DNA of 49,749 bases from Chitiniphilus eburneus (GCF_005048205.1 NZ_SUMF01000023.1:1-49749); one strand, 5' to 3'; shown: positions 7,823 through 17,558, counted from the stretch's first letter. Notes: generated from the letters alone by a model not told the origin. Program-made: numbers and translations.

Positions 7823-9088
7823 TCAGCCCAGCGCCTGTTCCAGGTCGGCCAGGATGTCGTCGATGTGTTCGATGCCGATCGACAGCCGCACCATGTCTTC
7901 GCTGACGCCGGCTTTTTTCAGTTCGTCCGGCGACAACTGGCGGTGGGTGGTGCTGGCGGGGTGGCAGGCCAGGCTCTTGGCGTCGCCGATGTTGACCAGG
8001 CGGGTTACCAGTTGCAGCTTGTCCTGAAAGCGTGCGCCGGCTTCGCGGCCGCCCTTGACGCCGAAGGTGAGCAGGCCGGATGCCTTGCCGCCGAAGTATT
8101 TGTCCACCAGCGGGCGCGATTCGTGGTCGGGCAGGCCGGCGTAGTTCACCCAGGCCACATGGGGATGGCCTTGCAGGAACTGCGCCACTTTCAGCGCGTT
8201 TTCCACGTGGCGTTCCATGCGCAGCGCCAGCGTTTCCAGCCCTTGCAGGATCAGGAACGAGTTGAACGGGCTGATCGCGGCGCCCATATTGCGCAGCGGT
8301 ACCACGCGGGCGCGGGCGATGAAGGCGGCGGCGCCCAGTGCTTCGGTGTAGACCACGCCGTGATAGCTGACGTCCGGCTCGTTCAGGCGGCGGAAGCGCG
8401 TCTTGTGCTCGGCCCAGGGGAACTTGCCCGAATCGACGATGATGCCGCCGATGCTGGTGCCGTGGCTGCCCATGTATTTGGTCAGCGAGTGCACCACGAT
8501 GTCGGCGCCGTGCTCGAACGGGCGGGTGAGATAGGGCGAAGGCACGGTGTTGTCGACGATCAGCGGAATGCCGCCGGCGTGCGCCACATCGGCGAAGGCG
8601 GCGAAGTCCACCACGTTGCCCAGCGGGTTGCCGATCGATTCGCAGTAGATCGCCTTGGTGCGGTCGTCGATCAGGCTGGCGGCCGATTGCGGATCGCGGT
8701 GATCGACGAAGCGTACTTCGATACCGTATTGCGGCAAGGTGTGCGCGAACAGGTTATAGGTGCCGCCATACAGGGTGCTGGTGGCGATGATGTTGTCGCC
8801 GGCTTCGGCGATGGTGAGGATGGCATAGGTGATCGCCGCCTGGCCCGACGCCAGCGCCAGCCCGCCGATGCCGCCTTCCAGCGCCGCCACGCGCTGTTCC
8901 AGCACGGCGGTGGTGGGGTTCATGATGCGGGTGTAGATGTTGCCCTGCACTTTCAGGTCGAACAGGTCGGCGCCGTGCTGGGTATCGTCGAAGGCGTAGC
9001 TGGTGGTCTGGTAGATCGGTACCGCCACCGCCTTGGTGGTGGGATCGGGGCCATAACCGGCGTGAATCGCGAGCGTATCGAACTTCAT
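7823..9088 (-). CDS. metY: O-acetylhomoserine aminocarboxypropyltransferase (homocysteine synthase)
   Basis: A 421-residue PLP-dependent Cys/Met-metabolism enzyme that joins sulfide to O-acetylhomoserine to give homocysteine in the cytosol. Seen in the sequence: YTRIMNPTTAVLEQRVAALEGG (substrate/PLP region), ASGQAAI, the PLP aspartate in IVDNT, and the Schiff-base lysine in SLTKYMGSHGT. The length and the insertion around SGKFPWAEHKTRF are typical of MetY rather than of cystathionine gamma-synthase. AGGAGG lies 6 nt before the ATG. It stands alone with its own promoter upstream. With MetE elsewhere in the window it accounts for the last two steps of methionine synthesis by direct sulfhydrylation. 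Confidence 0.92.
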   Translation of the reverse strand: MKFDTLAIHAGYGPDPTTKAVAVPIYQTTSYAFDDTQHGADLFDLKVQGNIYTRIMNPTTAVLEQRVAALEGGIGGLALASGQAAITYAILTIAEAGDNIIATSTLYGGTYNLFAHTLPQYGIEVRFVDHRDPQSAASLIDDRTKAIYCESIGNPLGNVVDFAAFADVAHAGGIPLIVDNTVPSPYLTRPFEHGADIVVHSLTKYMGSHGTSIGGIIVDSGKFPWAEHKTRFRRLNEPDVSYHGVVYTEALGAAAFIARARVVPLRNMGAAISPFNSFLILQGLETLALRMERHVENALKVAQFLQGHPHVAWVNYAGLPDHESRPLVDKYFGGKASGLLTFGVKGGREAGARFQDKLQLVTRLVNIGDAKSLACHPASTTHRQLSPDELKKAGVSEDMVRLSIGIEHIDDILADLEQALG

Positions 9089-9125
9089 CTACATCCTCCT
9101 GTGGGACAGCGGAATCGTGCGGGGC

Positions 9126-9154
9126 AATCTAACATCGCACAATATGCCGTACAA
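9126..9154 (-). promoter_or_regulatory. Probable metY promoter
   Basis: On the minus strand TTGTAC (9149-9154) and TAGATT (9126-9131) are separated by 17 bp and lie 38 bp upstream of the metY start codon. Confidence 0.45.
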
Positions 9155-9225
9155 GCGGGGTAAATTTGTTCTTTTAGATTGATTTGTTATTTATCAATCG
9201 CCCAATGCGCCAGATTGGTGCGCGC

Positions 9226-10359
9226 TCAGGCGGCGGCGGCCTGCGGGGCCGTGTCGGCAAAGGCGATGGGGCCTTTCTTTTCCTGCGAGATGCGCTTGAG
9301 CGCCACGCGGTACAGCGTGTCGAAATCGGTACCGTCGGTGCCGAAACCGGCCATGCTGGCGCTGGCGGAAAAGCGAATCAGCAGCTCCTCGTGTTCCACT
9401 TCCAGCTCGCGCACTGCCTGCCGTACCCGGGCCAGCAACTGTTCCAGCGCGTCCCCGGTCAGGCCGGGGGCGAGGATGCAGAACTCCTCTCCGCCGACAC
9501 GGCCGAAATATTCGCCCCGCCCCATCTGCTCCCGCACGGCGTCGGCGCAGGCGCGCAGTGCCACGTCGCCGGCGCCGTGGCCGTAGCGGGCGTTCAGCGT
9601 GCGGAAGCGGTCGAGATCGATCAGCACCAGCCCCAGTTGTCCCTGATGCTTGCGGACGCGGTGCAACTCGCGCAAAGCGATTTCCTCCACCCCGCGCCGA
9701 TTCAGCGCTCCGGTCAGCGCGTCGAAGCGCGCCAGCCGCGAAATGCGCGACCGCAGCCGCTGCCCCACCAGTTGTGGCCAGGCCATGCCAGAGACCAGCA
9801 GCATCAGTCCCAGCGGGATATAGGCGGCCGGCAGATGCGCCCAGGCGCCGGGCGACCCGATCAGCCACGCCAGCGCCACCGCCAGCCAGTACGACGCATG
9901 CAGGATGTGCGCCACCGCGAACAACTGGCGCGGTGCCGCCCAGCGTTCCTCGACCACCTGCGGGATCAGCGAACTTACGTGCATCGGCGCCAGCGGCAGG
10001 ATGGACAGCGCGAAGGAAAGAATATGCAGAGACGATCCTGGCGTGCCACCGCTGTAAGCAAATACGCCAATCGCCAGCAGGGGCCACGGAAGTGTCGTCA
10101 GATAGCGCGGGGCTTGTCCCAGGTAGAATCGGCCACCGATCAGTAGCAGGGCATCGGTACCCACCCACAGGGCCAGCGCAGGAATGTCCAGCCCCACAGC
10201 CATGGCGCCGCAGGCAGCCAGGCCGGCCAAGCCGCCGCAGGCCAGCATGCACTGGCCGCGTTCCCGATGGCCGAGCGCCAGCAGGGCCAGGCTGATCGTG
10301 GCCAGCAAGGCCAGCGCGGCGAGGGACAGTGCGATGGAAAGGGTTGGAGAAGGCCACAT
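9226..10359 (-). CDS. Membrane-bound diguanylate cyclase (GGDEF)
   Basis: A 377-residue c-di-GMP synthase. Residues 1-~200 hold about six hydrophobic membrane spans, a sensor of MHYT/7TM-like character that I cannot assign. The C-terminal GGDEF domain starts at ARFDALTGALNRRG and has LVLIDLDRFRTLNARYGHGAGD and the intact active-site signature GRVGGEEF. The RxxD inhibitory site nine residues before GGEEF is absent (Gly and Glu at the key positions), so product feedback by that route is not expected. It is monocistronic and divergent from the PfkB kinase. Confidence 0.88.
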   Translation of the reverse strand: MWPSPTLSIALSLAALALLATISLALLALGHRERGQCMLACGGLAGLAACGAMAVGLDIPALALWVGTDALLLIGGRFYLGQAPRYLTTLPWPLLAIGVFAYSGGTPGSSLHILSFALSILPLAPMHVSSLIPQVVEERWAAPRQLFAVAHILHASYWLAVALAWLIGSPGAWAHLPAAYIPLGLMLLVSGMAWPQLVGQRLRSRISRLARFDALTGALNRRGVEEIALRELHRVRKHQGQLGLVLIDLDRFRTLNARYGHGAGDVALRACADAVREQMGRGEYFGRVGGEEFCILAPGLTGDALEQLLARVRQAVRELEVEHEELLIRFSASASMAGFGTDGTDFDTLYRVALKRISQEKKGPIAFADTAPQAAAA

Positions 10360-10494
10360 AGGCTTATTATTGTAAGATTTGAGACAACAACGAGCTTAAC
10401 ATGGTCGTAAATGGCTGGCCGCGTGGAAGGAGCATGCGGTCGCCGGCTCTGACGAGTGGCATAATCTCGCATCCAAAAAATCAAGGACGCTGGC

Positions 10495-11433
10495 ATGAGC
10501 ACGTTGATCTGCGGATCGATGGCGTACGACACCATCATGGTGTTTCCCGATCGATTCAAGCACCACATCCTTCCCGAGCAGATCCATATGCTGTCCATTT
10601 CCTTCCTGGTGCCGGAAATGCGGCGGGAGTTCGGTGGCTGCGCAGGCAATATCGCTTATACGCTCAAGGCCTTGGGTGACGATCCGCTGATCCTGGCCAC
10701 GGTGGGTAGCGATTTCGGCCCCTACGCGGCGCGGCTGGACCGACTGGGTATTTCGCGCGACGGCCTGCGCGAGGTACCGGAACAATTCACCGGGCAGTGC
10801 TTCATCACCACCGATCTGGACGACAACCAGATCAACGCCTTTCACCCGGGGGCGATGAATTTCGCGCATTTCGCCCGCCTGGCCGAGTTGCAGGCGTCGC
10901 CGCAACTGGCGATCGTCGCACCGGACGGTAAGCAAGGCATGCAGGAACACTGTGCCGAACTGGCCGCCGCCGGTATTCCTTTCATCTTCGATCCGGGTCA
11001 GGGCCTGCCGATGTTCAGCGGCGACGAACTGATGCCGATGATCGACGCCGCCGACTACCTGGCCTGCAATGACTACGAGGCCCAGATGCTGATCCAGAAA
11101 ACCGGCATGACGCTGGAAGGGCTGGCGGCGCGCGTGCGAGCGCTGGTCGTTACGCTGGGGGGGGAAGGCTCGCATATCTACGCCGATGGCGTGCGCCACG
11201 ATATCCCGGCGGTGCCCGCCGCTACGCTGGCCGATCCGACAGGGTGCGGCGACGCATTTCGCGCTGGCCTGCTCTATGGCATCAAGCGTGGCTGGGATTG
11301 GCCCACCACCGGCCGGCTGGCCTCGCTACTTGGGTCGATCAAGATCGCGCAGCGGGGCCCGCAGAACCACGAAATCAGCGCGGCATCGGTGGCGGAGCGG
11401 TTCCAGCAGGCTTTCGGCTACGCCATGCACTGA
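10495..11433 (+). CDS. PfkB-family carbohydrate/nucleoside kinase
   Basis: A 312-residue ribokinase-fold kinase. It begins with STLICGSMAYDTI and has the N-terminal GGCAGNIAYTLKALG motif (PfkB signature 1). The C-terminal signature 2 is DPTGCGDAFRAGL, with Asp253 as the catalytic base and the GCGD anion hole. Similar proteins are annotated as adenosine or sugar kinases; the substrate cannot be read from the sequence. AAGGA lies about 10 nt before the ATG, and a bidirectional terminator follows. Confidence 0.85.
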   Translation: MSTLICGSMAYDTIMVFPDRFKHHILPEQIHMLSISFLVPEMRREFGGCAGNIAYTLKALGDDPLILATVGSDFGPYAARLDRLGISRDGLREVPEQFTGQCFITTDLDDNQINAFHPGAMNFAHFARLAELQASPQLAIVAPDGKQGMQEHCAELAAAGIPFIFDPGQGLPMFSGDELMPMIDAADYLACNDYEAQMLIQKTGMTLEGLAARVRALVVTLGGEGSHIYADGVRHDIPAVPAATLADPTGCGDAFRAGLLYGIKRGWDWPTTGRLASLLGSIKIAQRGPQNHEISAASVAERFQQAFGYAMH

Positions 11434-11445
11434 GCGTGCCGGCAC

Positions 11446-11482
11446 AACGAAAAAGGCCACGCATCGCGTGGCCTTTTTCGTT
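11446..11482. terminator. Bidirectional intrinsic terminator
   Basis: A perfect 17-bp inverted repeat (AACGAAAAAGGCCACGC / its complement) with a 3-nt loop and A/T tracts on both sides lies between the convergent PfkB kinase and gnd genes. Confidence 0.9.
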
Positions 11483-11493
11483 GCTGGCGTGCC

Positions 11494-12405
<912 letters not shown>

Positions 12406-12645
12406 GCTGGTTTCCTTGTCTGATCACGTTTGCGCGGCAGCGGCCCCTGGCCGCTCCATTCTTGATTGCAGGCAAGCTTGTCCCAAGGATCGCTTGCCAG
12501 CCAATAGGGGATTATGGCATCGCTGTGGCCACGTAGTGGAAAACACATGCCTACGGTGAGTGCGCGAAGTCGCGCTTTGATCCGCCGCAAAGTTCATCTT
12601 CCGGCATCCCCCTAAGCTCCCGCGATACTTCCCGGGGAGCGTGTC

Positions 12646-13662
12646 GTGGCAGTTCTGCCCAAGCTTGTTTGCCCCGCGGGCAGCCTGCCCGCATTGAAGT
12701 CCGCCGTCGATCATGGCGCGGACGCTGTCTATATCGGTTTTCGTAATGCCACCAATGCCCGCAATTTCGCCGGGCTCAATTTCAACGATGCCCAGGTGCG
12801 GGAAGGCGTTCGCTATGCGCAACAGCGTGGGCGCGAACTGCTGGTGGCCATCAACACTTATGCCCGCGCCGGTGAAACCGCCATCTGGCGCAGCGCTGTC
12901 GATCGCGCCGCCGAGCTGGGCGCGGATGCCGTCATCCTGGCCGACATCGGCCTGATGGAATACGCCCACCGTACCCACCCCAACCTGCGGTTGCATCTGT
13001 CGGTGCAAGGCTCGGCCACCAATGCCGCGGCGATCACCATGGCGCATGAGTGCTTCGGTGTGCGCCGGGCCGTGTTGCCCCGCGTACTCACCTTGCCGCA
13101 GGTCTCCCACGTGATCCAGTCGCTGCGGCAGGCCGACGTGCCGGTGGAGATCGAGGTGTTCGGCTTCGGCAGCCTGTGCGTCATGGCCGAGGGGCGCTGC
13201 CTGCTGTCCAGCTACGCCACCGGCGAAGCGCCGAATGTCCACGGTGTCTGCTCGCCGGCATCGTTCGTGCGCTGGGAGAACGAACGCGGCACCACGCGTG
13301 CGCGGCTGAACGGCATTCTGATCGACAGCTTCGCGCCGGACGAGCCCGCCGGTTATCCCACCCTGTGCAAGGGGCGCTTCAAGGTCGAAGGTGCCACCTA
13401 CTACGCGCTGGAGGAACCCACCAGCCTGAACACGCTGGCGATCCTGCCCGAGTTGATGAAGGTGGGTGTCGCGGCGATCAAGGTGGAAGGGCGCCAGCGC
13501 AGCCCTGCCTATGTCAGCGCCGTCACCGCCACGTTGCGTGCCGCGCTCGATGCCGCGGCGGGGCCGGGCTACTCGGTGAAGTCGGCCTGGACCAGCGCGC
13601 TGGAGCGCGTGTCCGAAGGCCATCAGCAAACGCTGGGCGCCTACAGCAGGCCGTGGCGATGA
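12646..13662 (+). CDS. ubiU: O2-independent ubiquinone biosynthesis protein UbiU (U32 family)
   Basis: A 338-residue U32 'peptidase' family protein. With UbiV it forms the Fe-S complex that hydroxylates ubiquinone precursors without oxygen. Cysteines 178, 185, 202 and 241 (GSLCVM, GRCLL, GVCSP, TLCKGRF) have spacings of 7, 17 and 39, identical to the [4Fe-4S] ligands of E. coli UbiU as I recall them. The start is GTG 12646. ubiV and ubiT follow 1.4 kb downstream on the same strand, but an opposing HD-GYP gene lies between, so ubiU needs its own promoter. I found no convincing FNR box in the 240 bp upstream. Confidence 0.9.
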   Translation: MAVLPKLVCPAGSLPALKSAVDHGADAVYIGFRNATNARNFAGLNFNDAQVREGVRYAQQRGRELLVAINTYARAGETAIWRSAVDRAAELGADAVILADIGLMEYAHRTHPNLRLHLSVQGSATNAAAITMAHECFGVRRAVLPRVLTLPQVSHVIQSLRQADVPVEIEVFGFGSLCVMAEGRCLLSSYATGEAPNVHGVCSPASFVRWENERGTTRARLNGILIDSFAPDEPAGYPTLCKGRFKVEGATYYALEEPTSLNTLAILPELMKVGVAAIKVEGRQRSPAYVSAVTATLRAALDAAAGPGYSVKSAWTSALERVSEGHQQTLGAYSRPWR

Positions 13663-13685
13663 GCTTGTCGCGCCTGGCCGCGGCG

Positions 13686-14852
13686 CTATTCGTCGACCGT
13701 GCGTGCCGTGTCGCCCCAGATCGATTCCATGCGGACATATGCCGAGAACCCGTTGGGATCGACGGTTTCGCGGATGGTGTACAGATCGATCGACGTATCG
13801 CGGCGCAGTACCAGCGACAGTGGCGCGCCGCGCGGGCCGATCAGGCTGGCGACCACCGGACAGTTGGGCTTGCTGCCGTGTTTGACCACGATGCCGATCT
13901 CGCCATTGGCCAGTCGCACCATCAGCCCGGGCGGATACACGCCCAGCGTCTTGATGAAGTGTCCCGCCACGACCGGATCGATGCCCTTGCCGCGCTCCAG
14001 CAGGATGCCGCGCAGCGCGACATTGGACGACACTGCGGGGCGGTAGGCGCGGGATGTGACGCGGGCACAGAACAGGTCGGCCAGCGCCAGCACCTGCGCG
14101 CCCAGCACGATGGCGCCGTCGGTGAGACGGCCGGGGTAGCCGCTGCCGTCGATGTGTTCATGGTGTTGCAGCACCGAATCCAGCCACAGCGGCTCGTTGA
14201 CGCCGGCGCGCAGCAACAGGTCGCGCGCTTCGCGTGGGTGCCGTTCCATTTCCTCGCGCTGCTGCGCGGTCAGCGGCTCGGTCTGCCGCTGCATGGCGTC
14301 CTGCAACGCGACCTTGGTCAGATTCATGGTGAGTGCCGCGCAGACCACCGCGCGCACATCGTCGGGCGTCATGTCCATCGACACGGCCACCAATCGCGAC
14401 ACGACCGCCACGTTCACCATCTGCCGCGTGGCGTAACGGCCTTCCTGGCGCAGGATCACCATCGCCAGCGCAACGTTCGGCTCGCCGCGGCTGGCGTTCT
14501 CCACCATCGCCGCCAGCCCTCTGATTTCGTCGCCCAGCGTCTGCTCGCTCACCAGCGTGGCCAGGTGGTTCACCACATGGTCCAGCCGTTTGCGCACCTG
14601 CTCCAGCATGGCGACGACCGACGGTGGCCGCGCGGAACCGGTGACAGTCCTTGCGCGCGGCGCCTCGTTGCGGGTGCGCGTCAGCAGGGCGGTTTCGGCG
14701 AACACCCCGATTTCCAACAACCGTTCCAACTGCGTATCGGTGCTCACCGTCTGGCCACGCGACAGCAACAGCGTGCCTTTGCCATCGAAGACATCCCAGG
14801 GCAGGGCGTGGCCGATCTGTATATCGGCTGGACGGATTCTTAAAAACGACAT
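13686..14852 (-). CDS. HD-GYP domain protein with degenerate HD pair
   Basis: A 388-residue protein with an N-terminal DUF3391-like region (MSFLRIRPADIQIGHAL) and a C-terminal HD-GYP c-di-GMP phosphodiesterase-type domain. HHEHIDGSGYP (230-240) and His205 (HP) are intact. However, the position of the HD dyad reads ALTMNLTK (173-180) where functional enzymes have LLHDIGK, and the first metal-binding His is also missing (VSRLVAV). The domain therefore probably no longer hydrolyses c-di-GMP and may bind it or a partner. GGAG precedes the ATG at 14850-14852; longer starts add a poor N-terminus. It is convergent with ubiU (23-bp gap) and divergent from ubiV. Confidence 0.85.
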   Translation of the reverse strand: MSFLRIRPADIQIGHALPWDVFDGKGTLLLSRGQTVSTDTQLERLLEIGVFAETALLTRTRNEAPRARTVTGSARPPSVVAMLEQVRKRLDHVVNHLATLVSEQTLGDEIRGLAAMVENASRGEPNVALAMVILRQEGRYATRQMVNVAVVSRLVAVSMDMTPDDVRAVVCAALTMNLTKVALQDAMQRQTEPLTAQQREEMERHPREARDLLLRAGVNEPLWLDSVLQHHEHIDGSGYPGRLTDGAIVLGAQVLALADLFCARVTSRAYRPAVSSNVALRGILLERGKGIDPVVAGHFIKTLGVYPPGLMVRLANGEIGIVVKHGSKPNCPVVASLIGPRGAPLSLVLRRDTSIDLYTIRETVDPNGFSAYVRMESIWGDTARTVDE

Positions 14853-15034
14853 CGCACTCTCCGTGGTAAGCGTGACCTTTATGTTTTGCCTTCCATTCAA
14901 TTAATCGGTCATTTTTCTTACATGATATGCCCGAGTGATAAGAAATAAACAGCGGCCGATAACAATCGGTGATGTCTCGTGCAAAAAGGCCGACACCCGG
15001 TGGGGTTGCGGTGCCAAAAAACAGGAGTTGAATC

Positions 15035-15922
15035 GTGAAACTGACCCTGGGTCCTTTGCTCTACTACTGGCCGCGTTCGCAGACGCTGGCCTTTTACGAA
15101 GCCGCCCTGCAATGGCCGGTGGACATCGTTTATCTGGGCGAAACGGTCTGCGCGCGGCGTCATGAATTGCGTACCGCCGACTGGCTGGCGCTGGCCGAGC
15201 AGTTTCGCGATGCCGGCAAGACGCCCGTGCTTTCAAGCCAGGCGCTGCTTGAATCCGCGAGCGACAGTTCCGGCCTGGTGCGGCTGGCCGGATCGGGGTT
15301 CCTGGTCGAGGCCAACGACCTGGGCGCGGTGAAGATCGCGCGCGATGCCGGCGTCGGCTTCGTCGCCGGCCCGCACCTCAACATCTACAACGGTCCGATG
15401 CTCGACTGGATGGCTGCGGCGGGCGCCGTCTGCTGGCTGCCGCCGCTGGAAATGGGGCGCGACGCCATCGCCGCCGTGCTGGCGGAAAAGACCCGTGAAA
15501 TACAGACCGAAGTGTTCGCACACGGCCGCCTGCCGCTGGCTTTTTCCGCCCGTTGCTTTACGGCGAGGCATTACGGGTTGAATAAGGATGCCTGCGAGTT
15601 CAAGTGCATCGAGCATCCGGACGGCATGCTGATGGAAACCCAGGACGGCCACCCCTTCCTGCGCCTGAACGGTATCCAGACCCAATCGGCCGCCTGCCAT
15701 ACGCTGTGGGAACACCTGGACAGCGTGCGTGAACTGGGCGTGGCGGCATTGCGCATCAGCCCGCAGGCTGAATACACCGCCGAGATCATCGCCGCCTTTG
15801 CCGCGAAGCTGGCGGGGAATGAAGTGGAGGCGGACTGGGCGACCTGGAATCGGGAAGGGCTGGTGGATGGTTACTGGCGGGGCACGGCGGGGATCGCCGA
15901 TCCGCAGGGGGTGGAAGCATGA
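15035..15922 (+). CDS. ubiV: O2-independent ubiquinone biosynthesis protein UbiV (U32 family)
   Basis: A 295-residue U32-family partner of UbiU. The four predicted [4Fe-4S] ligands are Cys39 (ETVCARR), Cys174 (ARCFTA), Cys187 and Cys191 (DACEFKC); the last three have the same 13 and 4 residue spacing as in E. coli UbiV. It starts at GTG 15035 with CAGGAG 7 nt upstream. Its TGA overlaps the ubiT ATG as ATGA, so ubiVT are coupled. The complex hydroxylates the ubiquinone ring using prephenate rather than O2 in studied systems. Confidence 0.9.
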   Translation: MKLTLGPLLYYWPRSQTLAFYEAALQWPVDIVYLGETVCARRHELRTADWLALAEQFRDAGKTPVLSSQALLESASDSSGLVRLAGSGFLVEANDLGAVKIARDAGVGFVAGPHLNIYNGPMLDWMAAAGAVCWLPPLEMGRDAIAAVLAEKTREIQTEVFAHGRLPLAFSARCFTARHYGLNKDACEFKCIEHPDGMLMETQDGHPFLRLNGIQTQSAACHTLWEHLDSVRELGVAALRISPQAEYTAEIIAAFAAKLAGNEVEADWATWNREGLVDGYWRGTAGIADPQGVEA

Positions 15923-16350
15923 TCCCGCCGCGCGCCCTGCTGGCGCTGCTGGAACAATTGCCCGAGGCGCCGCCGGCGCAGGTCACCGCCAGCGCGCTCA
16001 ACATCGCGCGGCCGATCCTGTGGCCGGACGAATCGTTCGACTGGCTCACCGGCCGCACGCTGCGCCTGGAAGTCCTGCAATTGAACGTCGGCGTCACACT
16101 GGCGCACGATGGCCGTCGCTTCATTGCCAGCAGTGGCCCGGGGGATGTCCGCTTTGCCGCCACCATTGCCGACTATTGGGTGATGGCGCGCCGCATGGAA
16201 GACCCAGACACGCTGTTCTTCCAGCGCCGCCTGCGGATCGAAGGCGACACCGAACTGGGCCTGCAACTGAAAAACCTGCTCGACGCCACGGACTGGGAAC
16301 TGCTGCTCAACCGTTTACCGGAGCCGGTGGCGAATCATTTTCGGCAGTAG
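15919..16350 (+). CDS. ubiT: UbiT, SCP2-domain accessory factor
   Basis: A 143-residue SCP2 sterol-carrier-like protein, the lipid-binding accessory factor that goes with UbiU/UbiV in anaerobic ubiquinone synthesis and is thought to present the hydrophobic precursors. The SCP2 fold is suggested by the LTGRTLRLEVLQLNVG strand pair and by DPDTLFFQRRLRIEGDTELGLQLKN, a hallmark of this group. It starts inside the ubiV stop codon. A stem-loop repeat follows immediately and separates it from the convergent cobalamin operon. Confidence 0.88.
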   Translation: MIPPRALLALLEQLPEAPPAQVTASALNIARPILWPDESFDWLTGRTLRLEVLQLNVGVTLAHDGRRFIASSGPGDVRFAATIADYWVMARRMEDPDTLFFQRRLRIEGDTELGLQLKNLLDATDWELLLNRLPEPVANHFRQ

Positions 16351-16354
16351 GTTT

Positions 16355-16503
16355 GTTGAACCCAGATATTGGACCAAGAGAAAACCCAAGGCTGAGAGAG
16401 TGGTTTTGGAAGGCACTCTTTCAGAGTGCAATGCCCGTGCAGGTAGGCCATCCTCACGCTCAAGCCTTGCTCTGTGTCCTCAGTGGTTCAATATCCGGGG
16501 CAG
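16355..16503. repeat. Long imperfect stem-loop repeat, copy 3
   Basis: The left arm from ~16357 (GAACCCAGATATTGGACCA, then CCCAAGGCTGAG) is complemented by the right arm ending ~16500 (CTCAAGCCTTGCTCTGTG, TGGTTCAATATCCGGGG). An inner perfect stem GGCACTCT / AGAGTGC adds to it. It fills the gap between convergent ubiT and the 86-residue gene. Confidence 0.5.
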
Positions 16504-16508
16504 CCTTC

Positions 16509-16769
16509 TTACTCCGCCACCCCGAACGCCGTGAGGATATAGTCGTAGCGATCCGTATCCATCTGTTCGGCCACATACGGTTGCAAGCGCGCGATCCGGG
16601 GGGCGTCCAGCATGTACGACAGCTTCATGTCGGGGTCCGGTTTGTCCTGTTCATCCTTGAACAATTCGTAGAGAAACACCGACGACACGGTGTCGGCGAC
16701 GGGCAAGTGGCCGATGAAGGCGCCGCCCAGGTCTTTCTCCCAGACTTCGATGGCGCGGACGATTTTCAT
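16509..16769 (-). CDS. Conserved-looking 86-residue protein of unknown function, last in the cob operon
   Basis: I do not recognise this 86-residue protein. It is soluble, with no signal peptide or membrane span, acidic in the middle (KDEQDKPDPDMK) and aromatic at the C-terminus (DTDRYDYILTAF). AGGAA lies 6 nt before the ATG. It starts 28 bp after the cobS stop and has no terminator before it, so it should be co-transcribed as the fourth gene of cobT-cobC-cobS. The normal ribosome-binding site, codon use and operon position argue that it is a real gene; a link to cobalamin is only by position. Confidence 0.65.
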   Translation of the reverse strand: MKIVRAIEVWEKDLGGAFIGHLPVADTVSSVFLYELFKDEQDKPDPDMKLSYMLDAPRIARLQPYVAEQMDTDRYDYILTAFGVAE

Positions 16770-16797
16770 GGCGGTTCCTGAGGGTGATTTCCGGGGA

Positions 16798-17544
16798 TTA
16801 TATCGCCGTGCTCACGACCGCCCCGAGTAGCAGCAGCGTTTCCACGATTTCGATGCCCGTGCCCAGGCAATCGCCCGATACGCCGCCCAGCCGGCGTGCC
16901 AGCCAGCTCCGGTACAGCCAGACCGCCACGGGCGCCAGTAACAACGCGGGGGCCAGCCAGAGCGAGAGCGCGCCCAGCGTCAGTGCCCAGCCCCACGGCG
17001 CCAGCGGCGCGCGCCGCCAGCCGAAGCGCTCGGCCAGGCCCGGGGCCAGCGGCGGCAGCGTTTGCCAGCCGAACACGCCCCAGCGTGCCCATGCCGGCGC
17101 CAGCAACAGCACCACCCAATGGCCAGCGCGCGCCAGCAGCATCACCAGGATCAGTTTAGCCGCCACCTGCCCCAGCAGGGCCAGCACGCCGAAGCTGCCC
17201 AGGTGCGGGTCTTTCATCACGGCCAGCAGGCGCTCGGGATCGCGATGCGCCGCGCCCAGCGCGTCGGCCACATCGGCCAGCCCATCCAGGTGCAGGCCGC
17301 CGGTTATCCAGATCCAGCCCAGCGTCGCGAGCAATGCCGCGAGCCAGGGATCGACCTGTGCACCAGCCCAGGCGATGGTGGCAAGCAAGGTGCCCAGCAG
17401 CAGGCCCACGGCCGGAAACCAACGTGCCGCGCCGGCCAGCATCTCCGGCTGGAAATCGCGCACTTGCGGGGTGGGCAGACGGGTGAGGAACTGGATCGCC
17501 AGGATCGGCTCGCGCCAGTCCGGGCGGGAATATCGTCTTGTCAC
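16798..17544 (-). CDS. cobS: Adenosylcobinamide-GDP ribazoletransferase (cobalamin synthase)
   Basis: A 248-residue integral membrane enzyme that joins adenosylcobinamide-GDP to alpha-ribazole (phosphate) in the last assembly step of cobalamin. The family signature GGLHLDGLADVADALGAA is present at about residues 82-99, and FLTRLP near the N-terminus and SGDCLG near the C-terminus are also conserved. Several hydrophobic spans occupy the middle and the end. It lies 14 bp after cobC and 28 bp before the 86-residue gene, in one operon. Confidence 0.93.
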   Translation of the reverse strand: MTRRYSRPDWREPILAIQFLTRLPTPQVRDFQPEMLAGAARWFPAVGLLLGTLLATIAWAGAQVDPWLAALLATLGWIWITGGLHLDGLADVADALGAAHRDPERLLAVMKDPHLGSFGVLALLGQVAAKLILVMLLARAGHWVVLLLAPAWARWGVFGWQTLPPLAPGLAERFGWRRAPLAPWGWALTLGALSLWLAPALLLAPVAVWLYRSWLARRLGGVSGDCLGTGIEIVETLLLLGAVVSTAI

Positions 17545-17558
17545 GGTTGAAGAATCGG

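Noticed and set aside
12570-12600. FNR box upstream of ubiU (TTTGATCCGCCGCAAAG)
   Set aside because: Only the left half-site TTGAT is good; the right half (CGCAA) misses two of five bases. It is not enough to claim anaerobic control, although such control would be expected.
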